A DNA stretch of 64,000 nucleotides from Phycisphaerales bacterium. GTDB taxonomy: Bacteria > Planctomycetota > Phycisphaerae > UBA1845. A program made the translations under genes and the position numbers. The stretch is from contig JADZBE010000038.1 of assembly GCA_020852275.1 (NCBI GenBank), positions 62,001 through 126,000 of the forward strand. Reading direction: 5' to 3'. The notes under the pieces were generated by a model that made no database searches, was not told where the DNA came from, and was given only the letters and a program-made list of their open reading frames with translations. Of the stretch, positions 26,744 to 35,003 are shown piece after piece. How positions within the stretch are numbered: position 1 is the stretch's first letter; each line of letters starts with the position of its first letter.

Positions 26744-27973
26744 CTTCTTCACCACCGTCTCGATCGGGTACGTCGCCCCATCGGGCAGACCGCAGATCGA
26801 CAAGCCCGGCATCATGCCCATGTTCCGCGCCGTCTGCGTAAGAAGGTCGAGGTCTTCCAGTCGCCCCGCGCCGCGCGCGATGCGGTCGGCGATCTTGTAC
26901 ATCCAGCTCGTCCCCTCGCGGCACTGCGTACACTGGCCACAGGATTCCATCGCATAGAACCGCGCGAGGTTCCGCAGCACGACGCGGATATCCACGCTCT
27001 CGTCAATCACCACCGCCGCGGCCGTACCCAGACCCAGCAGCCCGAACTTCCGCGGGTCCTCGAAGTCCATCTTCATGTGCAGCTCGCTGGCGGTCAGCGC
27101 GCCCATCGAAATGCCGCCGGGCAGGACGCACTTGACCTTCCTGTCGTCGCGCATTCCGCCGCCGAAGCGCGGATCCTCAATCAGCTCCTTGACCGTGATA
27201 TCCATCGCCGCCTCATAGCAGCCCGGCCTCTTCACCGGGCCGCTGACGCACATCAGCTTCGGACCGCTGGAGTGCGCCGGGCCGACGGACGTGAACCACG
27301 CCGCGCCGCGCTCGATGATGTGCGGCACGTTGCACAGCGTCTCCACGTTGTTGACGATCGTCGGCTTGCGGAACAGACCCTCGATCGCGGGGAACGGCGG
27401 CTTGATCCGAGGCCAGCCGCGCTTCCCCTCCAGCGACTCGATCAGCCCCGTCTCCTCGCCGCAGACGTACGCACCCGCGCCGCGGTGGACGTACACATCC
27501 ACGCTGAATTCGCTGCCGAAGACCTTCTTGCCGAGGTAGCCCCTGGCATACGCCTCGTCCACCGCGCGCTGCAAAATGTGAAACGGCTCGTGGAACTCCA
27601 CGCGCAGGTACACGTACGCCACCTGCGCCTGCACCGCGTAGGCCGCGATCACGATCCCCTCGATGAGCTGATGCGGGTCGTTCTCCATCAACACGCGATT
27701 GGAAAACGTCGGCGGCTCGCTCTCGTCGCCGTTGACGCACAGGTAGGTCACCTTGCGGTCCTTGGGCAGGAAGCTCCACTTCATGCCCGCTGGGAAGCCC
27801 GCGCCGCCGCGACCGCGGAGGTTCGCCTTCTTGACCTCCTCGATGATCTCGTCCGGCGTCATCTTCAGCGCCTTGCGCACGGCCTGGTATCCGCCGCGCG
27901 CCTCGTACACGCTGAGCGAACGCGAGCCTTCAACGCCGACGTTGCGCAACAGGATGGGTTCGTAGTTCGACAT
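26666..27973 (-). CDS. nuoF: NADH-quinone oxidoreductase subunit F
   Basis: A 435-residue subunit that binds NADH, FMN and a 4Fe-4S cluster. The nucleotide loop RGRGGAGFPAGMKW is at 53-66. FMN-site blocks are CVNGDESEPPTFSNRVLME and GAGAYVCGEETGLIESLEGK. The cluster ligands are Cys345, 348 and 351 (SCGQCTQCREGT) and Cys394 (GLSICGLPDG). ATG 27973 is used; eight in-frame codons lie upstream. Its final 78 bp are duplicated downstream beyond a toxin-antitoxin pair. The upstream neighbour is a membrane protein gene ending 28 bp away. Confidence 0.97.
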   Translation of the reverse strand: MSNYEPILLRNVGVEGSRSLSVYEARGGYQAVRKALKMTPDEIIEEVKKANLRGRGGAGFPAGMKWSFLPKDRKVTYLCVNGDESEPPTFSNRVLMENDPHQLIEGIVIAAYAVQAQVAYVYLRVEFHEPFHILQRAVDEAYARGYLGKKVFGSEFSVDVYVHRGAGAYVCGEETGLIESLEGKRGWPRIKPPFPAIEGLFRKPTIVNNVETLCNVPHIIERGAAWFTSVGPAHSSGPKLMCVSGPVKRPGCYEAAMDITVKELIEDPRFGGGMRDDRKVKCVLPGGISMGALTASELHMKMDFEDPRKFGLLGLGTAAAVVIDESVDIRVVLRNLARFYAMESCGQCTQCREGTSWMYKIADRIARGAGRLEDLDLLTQTARNMGMMPGLSICGLPDGATYPIETVVKKFRAELEEHIRRESPEAVKRALAVVN

Positions 27974-28001
27974 GTTCAGATCCACAAGCCCTCGCACCCG
28001 C

Positions 28002-29291
28002 CTACACCGCGATCAGCCGGCAGAAGTACACCGCACTCCACATCACGCACGCGGCCCCGATCCATTTCCATCGTCCCCATTCGACCTGGGGAGCGAGCGC
28101 CGCGAACAGGGCCGGCAGATAGTCGAGCGAATAACGGTTGTGACCATACTGCGAGCGCCCCGTCGCGTGATACAACGTCAGCGCGGCGAAGGCAAACGCC
28201 GCGGCCGCCAGCAGCACGCGATGCTCCGGCCTCCGCCAGATCGCTCGCGCCCGCGCCAGCAGAAGCACCAGGATCGGCGACGTCCACCAGACGCCCGTGC
28301 ACTCGCTGTTGGCTTCGAGCTGGTCGCCGCGCGGATAATGACGGATCACCGGCAGACCGAGGTTCATGTAGTACAAGTTCCGCGGAATGAACCGCGGCGC
28401 GAAAATGCCGTGGGCGGCGTCCTGCGCGATCGGGTCGTCCCGTTCGACGTAGAGATACCGGTAGCCGGACTCCAGCGGATGCCCGAATTTCAGCGTGTTG
28501 AGCGTCATCGGCAGCGCCGCGGCCACAGCGCTCCACCCCGCCGCCGCGATCATGCGCCGCCATCGCGCGCCCTCTCCATGCCACGCGGCCCAGGCACACG
28601 GCAGGAAGTAGAACACGGTCAGTTGCCGCGCCCACGTCGAGACGGCCAGCGCCGGTCCCATCAGCCAGACCCGACGCTTCCCGAAGAACTCGCCTAGAAA
28701 TATGAGCTGGCAGATGGCCGAAATCGCCACGTTGACCGCATACACGTTCCCGTTGCTGAGCGACTGAACCAGCACGGGCGCCAGCGACGTGCCGCATACC
28801 AGCCCGATGGTCAACACGACCGCGGTCGTAATTCGCACCACGCGGCGCCGAAACAACGCGAATGCCAGCGCCGGCGCGGATAACCCGAGCACCAGCACAA
28901 AGACCCACCGTGGCACGCCCTTCGGCGACCATGGCAACACTGCTGCAGCCAGGAAGGAGTACGCCGGCGGTTGGACCGCATACACGCGCTCGTTGAACAG
29001 CGCTGTGTCCCACAGCCGCTGGGGAAGATCCAGCCGCCCTGACCACCACGCCTGCGCCTGCGCGACGAGGGGATTCTCTTCCGCCTCGAAGACGCGAGTC
29101 ACCGAAGTGAACGGGTAGCTCGGGAAGAGAATGCAGAATGCGTAAATGCTCGCCAGCGCCACCCACGCCGGCCGTGCCTTCAACCCCGTCAGCACGTCTG
29201 GCACCGACCAGTCCCGACGCCACCAAGGCGGCGAATGCTTCACGGGCGGCCGCGGCGCGCCGTCCGGTTCGATTCCGCCCGCCCCGCTCAT
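28002..29291 (-). CDS. multi-pass membrane protein, glycosyltransferase-39/PMT-like, between nuoE and nuoF
   Basis: A 429-residue membrane protein with about ten hydrophobic segments. The first luminal loop FPSYPFTSVTRVFEAEENPL has the acidic residues expected of GT-C type transferases. Other loops include YLYVERDDPIAQDAAHGIF and the C-terminal HATGRSQYGHNRYSLDYLPA. The pattern resembles dolichyl- or lipid-phosphate-dependent mannosyltransferase-like proteins, but the family match is weak and I would not name a substrate. Start ATG 29291. It lies 27 bp after nuoE and 28 bp before nuoF. It may belong with the carbamoyl- and methyltransferase as glycan functions that entered the operon. Confidence 0.65.
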   Translation of the reverse strand: MSGAGGIEPDGAPRPPVKHSPPWWRRDWSVPDVLTGLKARPAWVALASIYAFCILFPSYPFTSVTRVFEAEENPLVAQAQAWWSGRLDLPQRLWDTALFNERVYAVQPPAYSFLAAAVLPWSPKGVPRWVFVLVLGLSAPALAFALFRRRVVRITTAVVLTIGLVCGTSLAPVLVQSLSNGNVYAVNVAISAICQLIFLGEFFGKRRVWLMGPALAVSTWARQLTVFYFLPCAWAAWHGEGARWRRMIAAAGWSAVAAALPMTLNTLKFGHPLESGYRYLYVERDDPIAQDAAHGIFAPRFIPRNLYYMNLGLPVIRHYPRGDQLEANSECTGVWWTSPILVLLLARARAIWRRPEHRVLLAAAAFAFAALTLYHATGRSQYGHNRYSLDYLPALFAALAPQVEWGRWKWIGAACVMWSAVYFCRLIAV

Positions 29292-29318
29292 CGCGCCTCG
29301 TCCCATCGTCGCTGCCGG

Positions 29319-29969
29319 TCATGTTTCGCGCATCTCTTGAACGTCACTGGTCTGCCCGATCGCCGAGGGCTTCGACCGCGAAACGTCCACCCCGACCCCT
29401 GCCGCGGGCGCATCGTACAGCTCGCTGCGCGGCGCCGTGATCCGACTGTTGAACTCGTCCGCCAGCAGCTTCGGCACCTCCTCCGCCTTGACCTGCTTGT
29501 GCAGCCGCTCACCGATCAACAGGCAAGGCGCGTGATCGCACCCCGCAAGGCACTCCTCAGTCATGAAGCTGTACTTCCCGTCGGCGGTCGTGCCGTGATC
29601 CGCCACTTTCAGATGCCCTTTGACCGCGTCAATGACCTTCTGCCCCCCCAGCGCTTCGCACGAGATGCTGCGGCAGGCGACGATCACCTTCTCGCCCTTC
29701 GGATGCGTCCAGAAGTGAGTGTAAAATGAGATCGTGTCCATCACCTCCGACGGATGGATCTCCAGCAGCTCGGCGATTTCTTTCATGGCCTGGTGCGGCA
29801 CGTGCCCCAGCGCGTCCTGCACCACGTGCAGCGCGGGCAGGAGCACGGCGCGCTTCGTCGCGTAGCGCGGGAAGAATAAACGGATCTTCTCCCGCACGGC
29901 CTCGCTCAGCAGCGGCGACGCATCCTTGGGAAACGCGGGCTTGTTACGATCGAGCGTGGTCCAGGACAT
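29319..29969 (-). CDS. nuoE: NADH-quinone oxidoreductase subunit E
   Basis: A 216-residue subunit carrying the 2Fe-2S cluster N1a, with ligands Cys99 and Cys104 (VACRSISCEALGG) and Cys140 and Cys144 (EECLAGCDHAPC). The N-terminal helical domain ALHVVQDALGHVPHQAMKEI is typical. The C-terminal 50 residues after the domain are an extension rich in Ser and Asp. ATG 29969 is 12 nt after the stop of a retropepsin-like gene. Its natural partner nuoF is separated by the membrane protein gene, an unusual split because NuoE and NuoF form one module. Confidence 0.96.
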   Translation of the reverse strand: MSWTTLDRNKPAFPKDASPLLSEAVREKIRLFFPRYATKRAVLLPALHVVQDALGHVPHQAMKEIAELLEIHPSEVMDTISFYTHFWTHPKGEKVIVACRSISCEALGGQKVIDAVKGHLKVADHGTTADGKYSFMTEECLAGCDHAPCLLIGERLHKQVKAEEVPKLLADEFNSRITAPRSELYDAPAAGVGVDVSRSKPSAIGQTSDVQEMRET

Positions 29970-29980
29970 AGGTCATTCCG

Positions 29981-30355
29981 TCAGGGTATCGAAAGTCGTG
30001 CCAGCATGGCGGGCAATGGCCTCAGGCTCCTCGACAGCGGATCGATCATCATCCCCATCGCCTCCAGTGCCGTGGCGCCGAGCAGGTTCGCGTCTCCCCC
30101 CTGACCAAAAAGAACCGGCGCGACGCCGCCGACGCCCTGGTACTCAAAATACGCGCCTCCCATCGGCCGCGACGTCTTGGAGCCGTCCGCCAGCGTAACC
30201 GTCAACGATCTGTGCGGCTGAATCCCGAGGCGCGCAAGGACGTCCCCCGGCGCCAGCGTGTAGGTCGCGCCGGTGTCAACCAGAAACTCCAGCGTTTCGC
30301 CCACCGCGTCCGAGGGCAGCCGTTTGACCATGATGTCAAGGTAGGTGATCCCCAT
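29981..30355 (-). CDS. retropepsin-like aspartic protease, immediately upstream of nuoE
   Basis: A 124-residue single-domain aspartic protease-like protein. The catalytic loop is FLVDTGATYTLAP (canonical D-T-G-A) and the second core motif LLGATALEAMGMMIDP. It is a close paralogue of 22446-22865, sharing order, length and the terminal L.PL pattern. There is no signal peptide. ATG 30355 starts MGITYLDIMVKRLPSDAV. It ends 11 nt before nuoE, so the nuoE ribosome site overlaps its 3' end. The target protein is unknown. Confidence 0.75.
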   Translation of the reverse strand: MGITYLDIMVKRLPSDAVGETLEFLVDTGATYTLAPGDVLARLGIQPHRSLTVTLADGSKTSRPMGGAYFEYQGVGGVAPVLFGQGGDANLLGATALEAMGMMIDPLSRSLRPLPAMLARLSIP

Positions 30356-30532
30356 GATCGTCCCTGCTGGCCACGTCGATCCTCGCGGTGAGGACCGCGG
30401 TCGTCAAAACTCCGGTCGCGGCATCACCGTTCCATCACTCAATGAGTGCAGCGCAAGCGATCCAGCGCAGCGGCGTAAGCCGGTACCGCCCGAAGGCTTG
30501 TCCTCCCCCGCATTCTGACTCAGCGGTCGCTA

Positions 30533-31144
30533 TCAGCCCTGTTCCCGCTCGAACGCTTCAAGCACCTGCACAAATCGCGGGCGAAGGTCCTCCGGCAGCC
30601 GGTCCTGCCAACTCGCGTCCAGCAAGCCGATCGAGAGCATGTCCACCAGATGCGTCTGGTCCCGCAATCGGAATGCCAGGAGCTTCATCTTCACCAGCCC
30701 CAAAAGAGGAACCACGCGAAAACCGGCGATACCCGGTGCGGCGTCGGCCACATCCGGTGCAAGCGTCGAGTCCAACTCGCGAATCGCCTCGTTGGCAAAG
30801 ATCAGGTGGACTGCGTTCTTCGGGGACGGGTCGCGGGTCTCTACAAACATCGTAACACCAAGCACCTCCGCCGGTTCCAGACCGATCGGTCGCAATGCCT
30901 CGGTGATTCGATCGAGGTCGGCCCGACGAACCAGCAGGTCCACGTCCTTCGTCGTGCGCACAGCATGTGGATCGATCGTGGACACCCACGCCGCAACGGC
31001 GTTTCCTCCTATGACCGCGTAGTCCAGACCCGCGGCATCCAGCGCTTCCGTCGTGCGTCGGAGTAATTCCTCAACCTTGCTCACGGCGCGAAGGTGCCTC
31101 GCAAAATCCTCATAGGTTGGCGGTCGCAGCTCGGTTGAATGCAT
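30533..31144 (-). CDS. nucleotidyltransferase-fold protein (AbiEii/DUF6036-like), between nuoD and nuoE
   Basis: A 203-residue paralogue of 18679-19269. [13 protein letters not shown] and [12 protein letters not shown] carry the GG and paired Asp motif, and the C-terminal half has LVKMKLLAFRLRDQTHLVDML and LPEDLRPRF. The two proteins align over almost their full length, so they are duplicates or independent arrivals of one family. ATG 31144 is used. It starts 59 bp after the nuoD stop; 177 bp follow before the retropepsin-like gene. No adjacent antitoxin-like partner. Confidence 0.7.
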   Translation of the reverse strand: MHSTELRPPTYEDFARHLRAVSKVEELLRRTTEALDAAGLDYAVIGGNAVAAWVSTIDPHAVRTTKDVDLLVRRADLDRITEALRPIGLEPAEVLGVTMFVETRDPSPKNAVHLIFANEAIRELDSTLAPDVADAAPGIAGFRVVPLLGLVKMKLLAFRLRDQTHLVDMLSIGLLDASWQDRLPEDLRPRFVQVLEAFEREQG

Positions 31145-31203
31145 CGCGCACATGCCCCACCGTCATGAAGAGGATTCCCCCTTGCCGATGCGCCAACCGC
31201 CCA

Positions 31204-32463
31204 TCAGCGATCCAGCTCCGCCGCAATGATATTGAGCGATCCCAGAATCGCCACCACGTCGCTGATCTGATGGCCTTCCACAAGCTTCGGGAAGCACTGA
31301 TAGTTGATGAAACTCGGCGGCCGGCAGCGGGCGCGATAGGCGCAGTTGCCGCCGTCGCTGACGAGATAGAACCCCAGCTCGCCGTTGGCCGTCTCCTGGC
31401 AGCCGTAGGCCTCGCCGATCGGCGGGGTGAACCCGCGGTTGGTCATGATCGTCTCGAAGTGGTGGATCAGCCCCTCGATGCTGAAATACACCTCGCGCTT
31501 GTCGGGCAGCGTCTTCTTGTCGTCGGGGAGCACGTTGATCGGACCGGGCGGGATGTTATCCGCGAGCTGCTCTAAGATGGCCAGCGATTGCTTGATTTCC
31601 TCCACGCGCACGAGGTATCGCGCGAGCACATCGCCCTCGGAAGCAATGGGGACCTTGAACTGCACGGGCGAGGCCCCCTTGCCGTCCCAGTTGTCCGCGT
31701 AGCACAGGTACGGCTCGTCCTTCCGCAGATCGCGCCGCACACCCGCCGACCGCGCCAGCGGACCGGTCAGCCCCCAGTTGATCGCGTCGTCGTGCCCGAT
31801 CACGCCGACGCCGCGCGTGCGCTCGATGAAAATCCGATTGCGGTTCAGCAGCGTCTCCACGTCGCTGATGGCCTTGGGAAGGTGCTTGCAGAATGCCTTC
31901 ACGTGCGCAGGCCATTCCGGCGAAACGTCCTGCATGAGCCCCCCGACGCGCGTGTAACTGACCGTGAACCGCGCCCCGCAGATTTCCTCGAACAGGTCGT
32001 AGATCATCTCCCGTTCGTTGAACCCGTAGAGAAACGCCGTGAACGCCCCCAGGTCCAGCGCCGCCGCGCCCGCGCACAGCAGATGATCCTGGATCCGCGC
32101 CAGCTCCGCGCACATCGTGCGGATCACCTTGCAGCGGGGCGTGATCTCGATGTCGAACAGACTCTCGCAGGCATGGTGCCACGCCAGGTTGTTGGCCATC
32201 GGCGAGACGTAGTTCATCCGGTCCGTCACGACGACGTACTGGTTGTAGTTCAAGTGCTCGCCGAGTTTCTCGAACCCGCTGTGCAGGTAGCCAATGTGCG
32301 GCGTGCACCTCAGCACGCGCTCCCCGTCCAGCTCGAGCACCAGGCGCAGCGTCGTGTGCGTGGCCGGGTGCTGCGGCCCGAAGTTCAGCGTCCACAGGTC
32401 GCCGCCGGGTTCTTCCGGGGCGAAGGTGGCGGGCTCGGGGGGAATGTAGGTTGCAGTGGTCAT
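31204..32463 (-). CDS. nuoD: NADH-quinone oxidoreductase subunit D
   Basis: A 419-residue subunit that lines the quinone pocket. Family motifs are NFGPQHPATHTTLRLVLELDG with the conserved His pair, HIGYLHSGFEKLGE, RMNYVSPMANNLAWHHACE, ELARIQDHLLCAG and, at the end, CQETANGELGFYLVSDGG and DVVAILGSLNIIAAELDR (carrying the conserved final Asp-Arg). It is not fused to NuoC. ATG 32463 is used; five in-frame codons upstream belong to a longer frame. A 155-bp gap separates it from the upstream nucleotidyltransferase gene. Confidence 0.97.
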   Translation of the reverse strand: MTTATYIPPEPATFAPEEPGGDLWTLNFGPQHPATHTTLRLVLELDGERVLRCTPHIGYLHSGFEKLGEHLNYNQYVVVTDRMNYVSPMANNLAWHHACESLFDIEITPRCKVIRTMCAELARIQDHLLCAGAAALDLGAFTAFLYGFNEREMIYDLFEEICGARFTVSYTRVGGLMQDVSPEWPAHVKAFCKHLPKAISDVETLLNRNRIFIERTRGVGVIGHDDAINWGLTGPLARSAGVRRDLRKDEPYLCYADNWDGKGASPVQFKVPIASEGDVLARYLVRVEEIKQSLAILEQLADNIPPGPINVLPDDKKTLPDKREVYFSIEGLIHHFETIMTNRGFTPPIGEAYGCQETANGELGFYLVSDGGNCAYRARCRPPSFINYQCFPKLVEGHQISDVVAILGSLNIIAAELDR

Positions 32464-32618
32464 GGAAACCTCATCCACCAGATGTCATCAAACAGCACAT
32501 AAAGGGAGACTCCCTCACCAGCTTCAGTCTTTCGCCGGAGTTGCTGCTCCGTTGCCTATTACATTGCAACCCATCGTCAAGAGACTTCCTGGCAAGACGA
32601 CAAGCTGAGTGGGTTCGA

Positions 32619-33116
32619 TCATTTCCTTTTGCTTTTCTTGCTGCGAGCCCGTAATTGCGAAAGCGCCTTCGGTTTTGTTCGGAGTGTCGCCACGTCCAGC
32701 AAGTCCTGCGGTCGACCCGCCGCGAGCTTCGCTTTGATGAGATCCGGTCTCGAAGGCACCGCGATCGCAACGTCGCCATAGGTCGTGCGTACGCGATGGC
32801 TCCATGCCGCGTCGAACTTCAACCCGTCAATGCTCATCAGAATGTCGATTCGGTGCGGCTCGACGCCAATCGCATACACGACGTCCTCATTCATGAACTC
32901 GGACTCCGGCACGTCCCTGACCGGAGCACCAAAAACTCTCAAAGCTTCCCAGACCCGAGCCGCGTTCGCGGCCGTAGGCTGTACCCAGACGTCCAAGTCC
33001 TTCGTGTAGCGGGGTTCAGTGTAGTACATCACGGCGTGTGCGCCGACGACGAGAAACCGGGCTTTCTCGTTTCTCAAAGCGAGCAACAGATCTCTGAAGT
33101 CTGGGGATATTTCCAT
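32619..33116 (-). CDS. nucleotidyltransferase (DUF6036-like), partner of small upstream gene
   Basis: A 165-residue protein beginning MEISPDFRDLLLALRNEKAR, with FLVVGAHAVMYYTEPRYTKDLDVWVQP holding the GxHA and D-x-D motif of the DUF6036/AbiEii-like nucleotidyltransferase group. The C-terminus DLIKAKLAAGRPQDLLDVATL and a Lys/Arg tail are typical. It differs from the other two NTase genes in the operon. It overlaps the small upstream gene (33016-33285) by about 100 bp, an arrangement seen for toxin-antitoxin-like pairs. The function is inferred only from fold. Confidence 0.78.
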   Translation of the reverse strand: MEISPDFRDLLLALRNEKARFLVVGAHAVMYYTEPRYTKDLDVWVQPTAANAARVWEALRVFGAPVRDVPESEFMNEDVVYAIGVEPHRIDILMSIDGLKFDAAWSHRVRTTYGDVAIAVPSRPDLIKAKLAAGRPQDLLDVATLRTKPKALSQLRARSKKSKRK

Positions 33117-33285
33117 CGCCGCCTCGCATCAAATCAAACTCCCTCAACATCTGCCATGCCGCCGCGAATCTTCCCTCGGCGCCCACACAGCGCCAGAAAA
33201 CGAGATCGAAGCTGCGGTCGGCGTGCTTCTTGGCAATCAGCGCCGCCATAACCACGGGCCTGCGTTTGCGCTTTCTCTTGGCCAT
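33016..33285 (-). CDS. small hypothetical protein paired with DUF6036 nucleotidyltransferase
   Basis: An 89-residue basic protein (MAKRKRKRRPVVMAALIAKK) with DLVFWRCVGAEGRFAAAWQM and IPRLQRSVARF. I recall the FW..VG.E..FAAAW pattern from short proteins encoded just upstream of DUF6036-type nucleotidyltransferases, so this is likely its partner, perhaps an antitoxin. The last ~33 codons overlap the next gene in another frame. ATG 33285 is chosen; a longer frame starts at 33330. Confidence 0.6.
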   Translation of the reverse strand: MAKRKRKRRPVVMAALIAKKHADRSFDLVFWRCVGAEGRFAAAWQMLREFDLMRGGDGNIPRLQRSVARFEKRESPVSRRRRTRRDVLH

Positions 33286-33335
33286 CCTGCCAGGCTCGCC
33301 ATCACAACCAGCAACCGGAGTTCTCGCCAAACCTC

Positions 33336-33806
33336 CTACTTCTCATACTCCTTCAGAAACCCCACAAACTCTCTTCGATGCGTCTCCTCGTCCTCCATCA
33401 AGGTAATGCACAGATCCTGCGTCCCGTAGTCATAACCATCGCAGAGCTTGATGATCTTTCGATACTGGTGAATCGCACCGTCTTCCGCGTTGATCACGCC
33501 CTTGATGACACTGGCGACGTCCGTCGAGTCCTTGGGAGGTTGCAGCGTTCTCTGTGAGGGCTTGAATTCCATGCTTCCCGGAACCCGGCCTCCCAGGACG
33601 CGAACCCGCTTGGCGAGTTGCTGCGCATGCCCAAGCTCCGCCACGATGTCCGCAGCCAGCGCCTTCTTGATCTCCTCCGCGCGAACGCCGTCAAGGTTCT
33701 CCGAGTTCGCCAGGTAATTCTGGATCGTCTCCGTTTCCATCCAGTACGACACGATCAGTTCCCGCACGATCTCGCCGGTCTTTTGAGGATCGTCAAACAG
33801 ATTCAT
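33336..33806 (-). CDS. ferritin-like four-helix iron-binding protein
   Basis: A 156-residue protein with a ferritin/bacterioferritin-type helical bundle. Helix 1 has SYWMETETIQNYLANS, helix 2 AADIVAELGHAQQLAKRVRV with Glu and His ligands, helix 3 GVINAEDGAIHQYRKIIKL and helix 4 LMEDEETHRREFVGFLKEY. The E..H and E-D-E-E-x-H motifs fit a di-iron centre. It could store iron or act as a peroxide/oxygen scavenger. It sits between nuoC and the nucleotidyltransferase pair. A role in supplying iron to the Fe-S clusters of complex I is possible but not shown by the sequence. ATG 33806; 184 bp separate it from nuoC. Confidence 0.8.
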   Translation of the reverse strand: MNLFDDPQKTGEIVRELIVSYWMETETIQNYLANSENLDGVRAEEIKKALAADIVAELGHAQQLAKRVRVLGGRVPGSMEFKPSQRTLQPPKDSTDVASVIKGVINAEDGAIHQYRKIIKLCDGYDYGTQDLCITLMEDEETHRREFVGFLKEYEK

Positions 33807-33990
33807 GCCTGCCCTCCAGACTTCTCCGGCCCGTGGATCACGCCGGCTGCCTCGCCCGTCGACCTAAGCTTCAAGCTGCCGGCAAAACAGCTTTGCTCCA
33901 TAGGAAAATTCGGCCACACGCGGCGTTCGCCTCGACACGGCGCTCGCGCGGCGGATCCGCGCGATCGGTGTGCCGTGAGGACGGCGGCGC

Positions 33991-34527
33991 CTAAGCGCTT
34001 TCAGTTGTAACCACCTCGAAGTTCTCCCGCTCGCCCCGCCCGCGCAGCGGATAGTCCTTCCTCAGCGGATGCGCCGTAAACCCCTCCCACGTCATGATCC
34101 GCCGCAGGTCCGGATGCCCCGTGAAGCGCACGCCGAACAGGTCGTACACTTCGCGTTCCATCCACTCTGCACCCTTCCAGATCCCGGTCACGCTCGGCAC
34201 TTCCGGGTTCGGATCGTTGACGAAGCACTTGACCCAGATCCGCTGCTCCAGCGAAAGCGACAGCAGCGAGTACGTCACGGCGAATCGGTCGCGTGCTTTC
34301 GGAAAGTTCAGGTAGTCCACGCACGTCAGATCGCAAAGCTGCTCGAACCGGCAGCGAGAATCCGCGTAAAGAAACTCCATCACCTCAACGAGTCGCTCTG
34401 CCGGCACGCGCACGCACGTTTGCTCTTGCTCGGCGTTCTTCCGGGTCGCCATCGCGAACGGCGCGAAATCGATGTCGGGGAATCGAGCCGCCAGCGCTGA
34501 CGCAACCTGTTGTGATTTTGCGTTCAT
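33991..34527 (-). CDS. nuoC: NADH-quinone oxidoreductase subunit C
   Basis: A 178-residue peripheral subunit. The diagnostic block EVYDLFGVRFTGHPDLRRIM is followed by HPLRKDYPLRGRGE, and the middle region has LCDLTCVDYLNFP. It is unfused to NuoD, which lies 1.5 kb further down because of the inserted genes. ATG 34527 is 19 nt after the stop of a retropepsin-like gene. Confidence 0.96.
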   Translation of the reverse strand: MNAKSQQVASALAARFPDIDFAPFAMATRKNAEQEQTCVRVPAERLVEVMEFLYADSRCRFEQLCDLTCVDYLNFPKARDRFAVTYSLLSLSLEQRIWVKCFVNDPNPEVPSVTGIWKGAEWMEREVYDLFGVRFTGHPDLRRIMTWEGFTAHPLRKDYPLRGRGERENFEVVTTESA

Positions 34528-34546
34528 GATCCCCGTGAGAGAGCGG

Positions 34547-35002
34547 CTACTTGACCTTTGTGACCGGCTGGTCGGGATGCGCCGGATTCGGAATCAGCCG
34601 GCGTCCCGAGCAATCTGCGAGGAGATCGAGCTTCTCAAGGACGGTTTGGCCGATCAGCACTTCGTTGCCGAGTCCCAAGGCGTCCTCCATGGTGTCACGG
34701 CCTTGAAGCTCAAAAAGAATGGGCTCCGAAATACCCGCCGTATCGCAACGACCGTCCGCGTACTCTGCCACCCTTTCACCCCTGATTTCCACACCCAGAC
34801 GTTGGAGCACGTGGATCGGGACGACGGATTGAACCGCGCCGGTATCCACCATTGCGTCAGCCTCGTATGCTCGAACATCCTTATCTGAAAGCCTCCCGCG
34901 ACGCGCAAGCGACTCGTCCATGGCGTTCGTCAGCTTCACCTTCACCCTGATCTCGCCCCTTCGAGGCTCCCTGGTGTCGTCTGAAGCCGCGACCCTTCGC
35001 AC
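34547..35002 (-). CDS. clan AA retropepsin-like aspartic protease, between nuoB and nuoC
   Basis: A protein of about 151 residues. RVKVKLTNAMDESLARRG leads to the catalytic loop MVDTGAVQSVVP, and EVLIGQTVLEKLDLL provides the second core motif. NPAHPDQPVTKVK at the end is characteristic of a family of bacterial retroviral-type aspartic proteases. It is more distant from the other two retropepsin-like proteins in the operon. The start is probably GTG 35002, one nucleotide after the nuoB TGA; GTG codons at 34945 and 34939 are alternatives that would fit the family start better. The third protease gene lying directly upstream of a nuo gene. Confidence 0.76.
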   Translation of the reverse strand: MRRVAASDDTREPRRGEIRVKVKLTNAMDESLARRGRLSDKDVRAYEADAMVDTGAVQSVVPIHVLQRLGVEIRGERVAEYADGRCDTAGISEPILFELQGRDTMEDALGLGNEVLIGQTVLEKLDLLADCSGRRLIPNPAHPDQPVTKVK

Positions 35003-35003
35003 C

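Noticed and set aside
26406-26933. Longer minus-strand frame containing the antitoxin
   Set aside because: The upstream part reads nuoF in another frame; the real gene starts at ATG 26618 after the nuoF stop.
29262-29278. GGTTCGATTCC resembling a tRNA T-loop
   Set aside because: Lies inside the membrane protein gene; no acceptor or anticodon stems fit around it.
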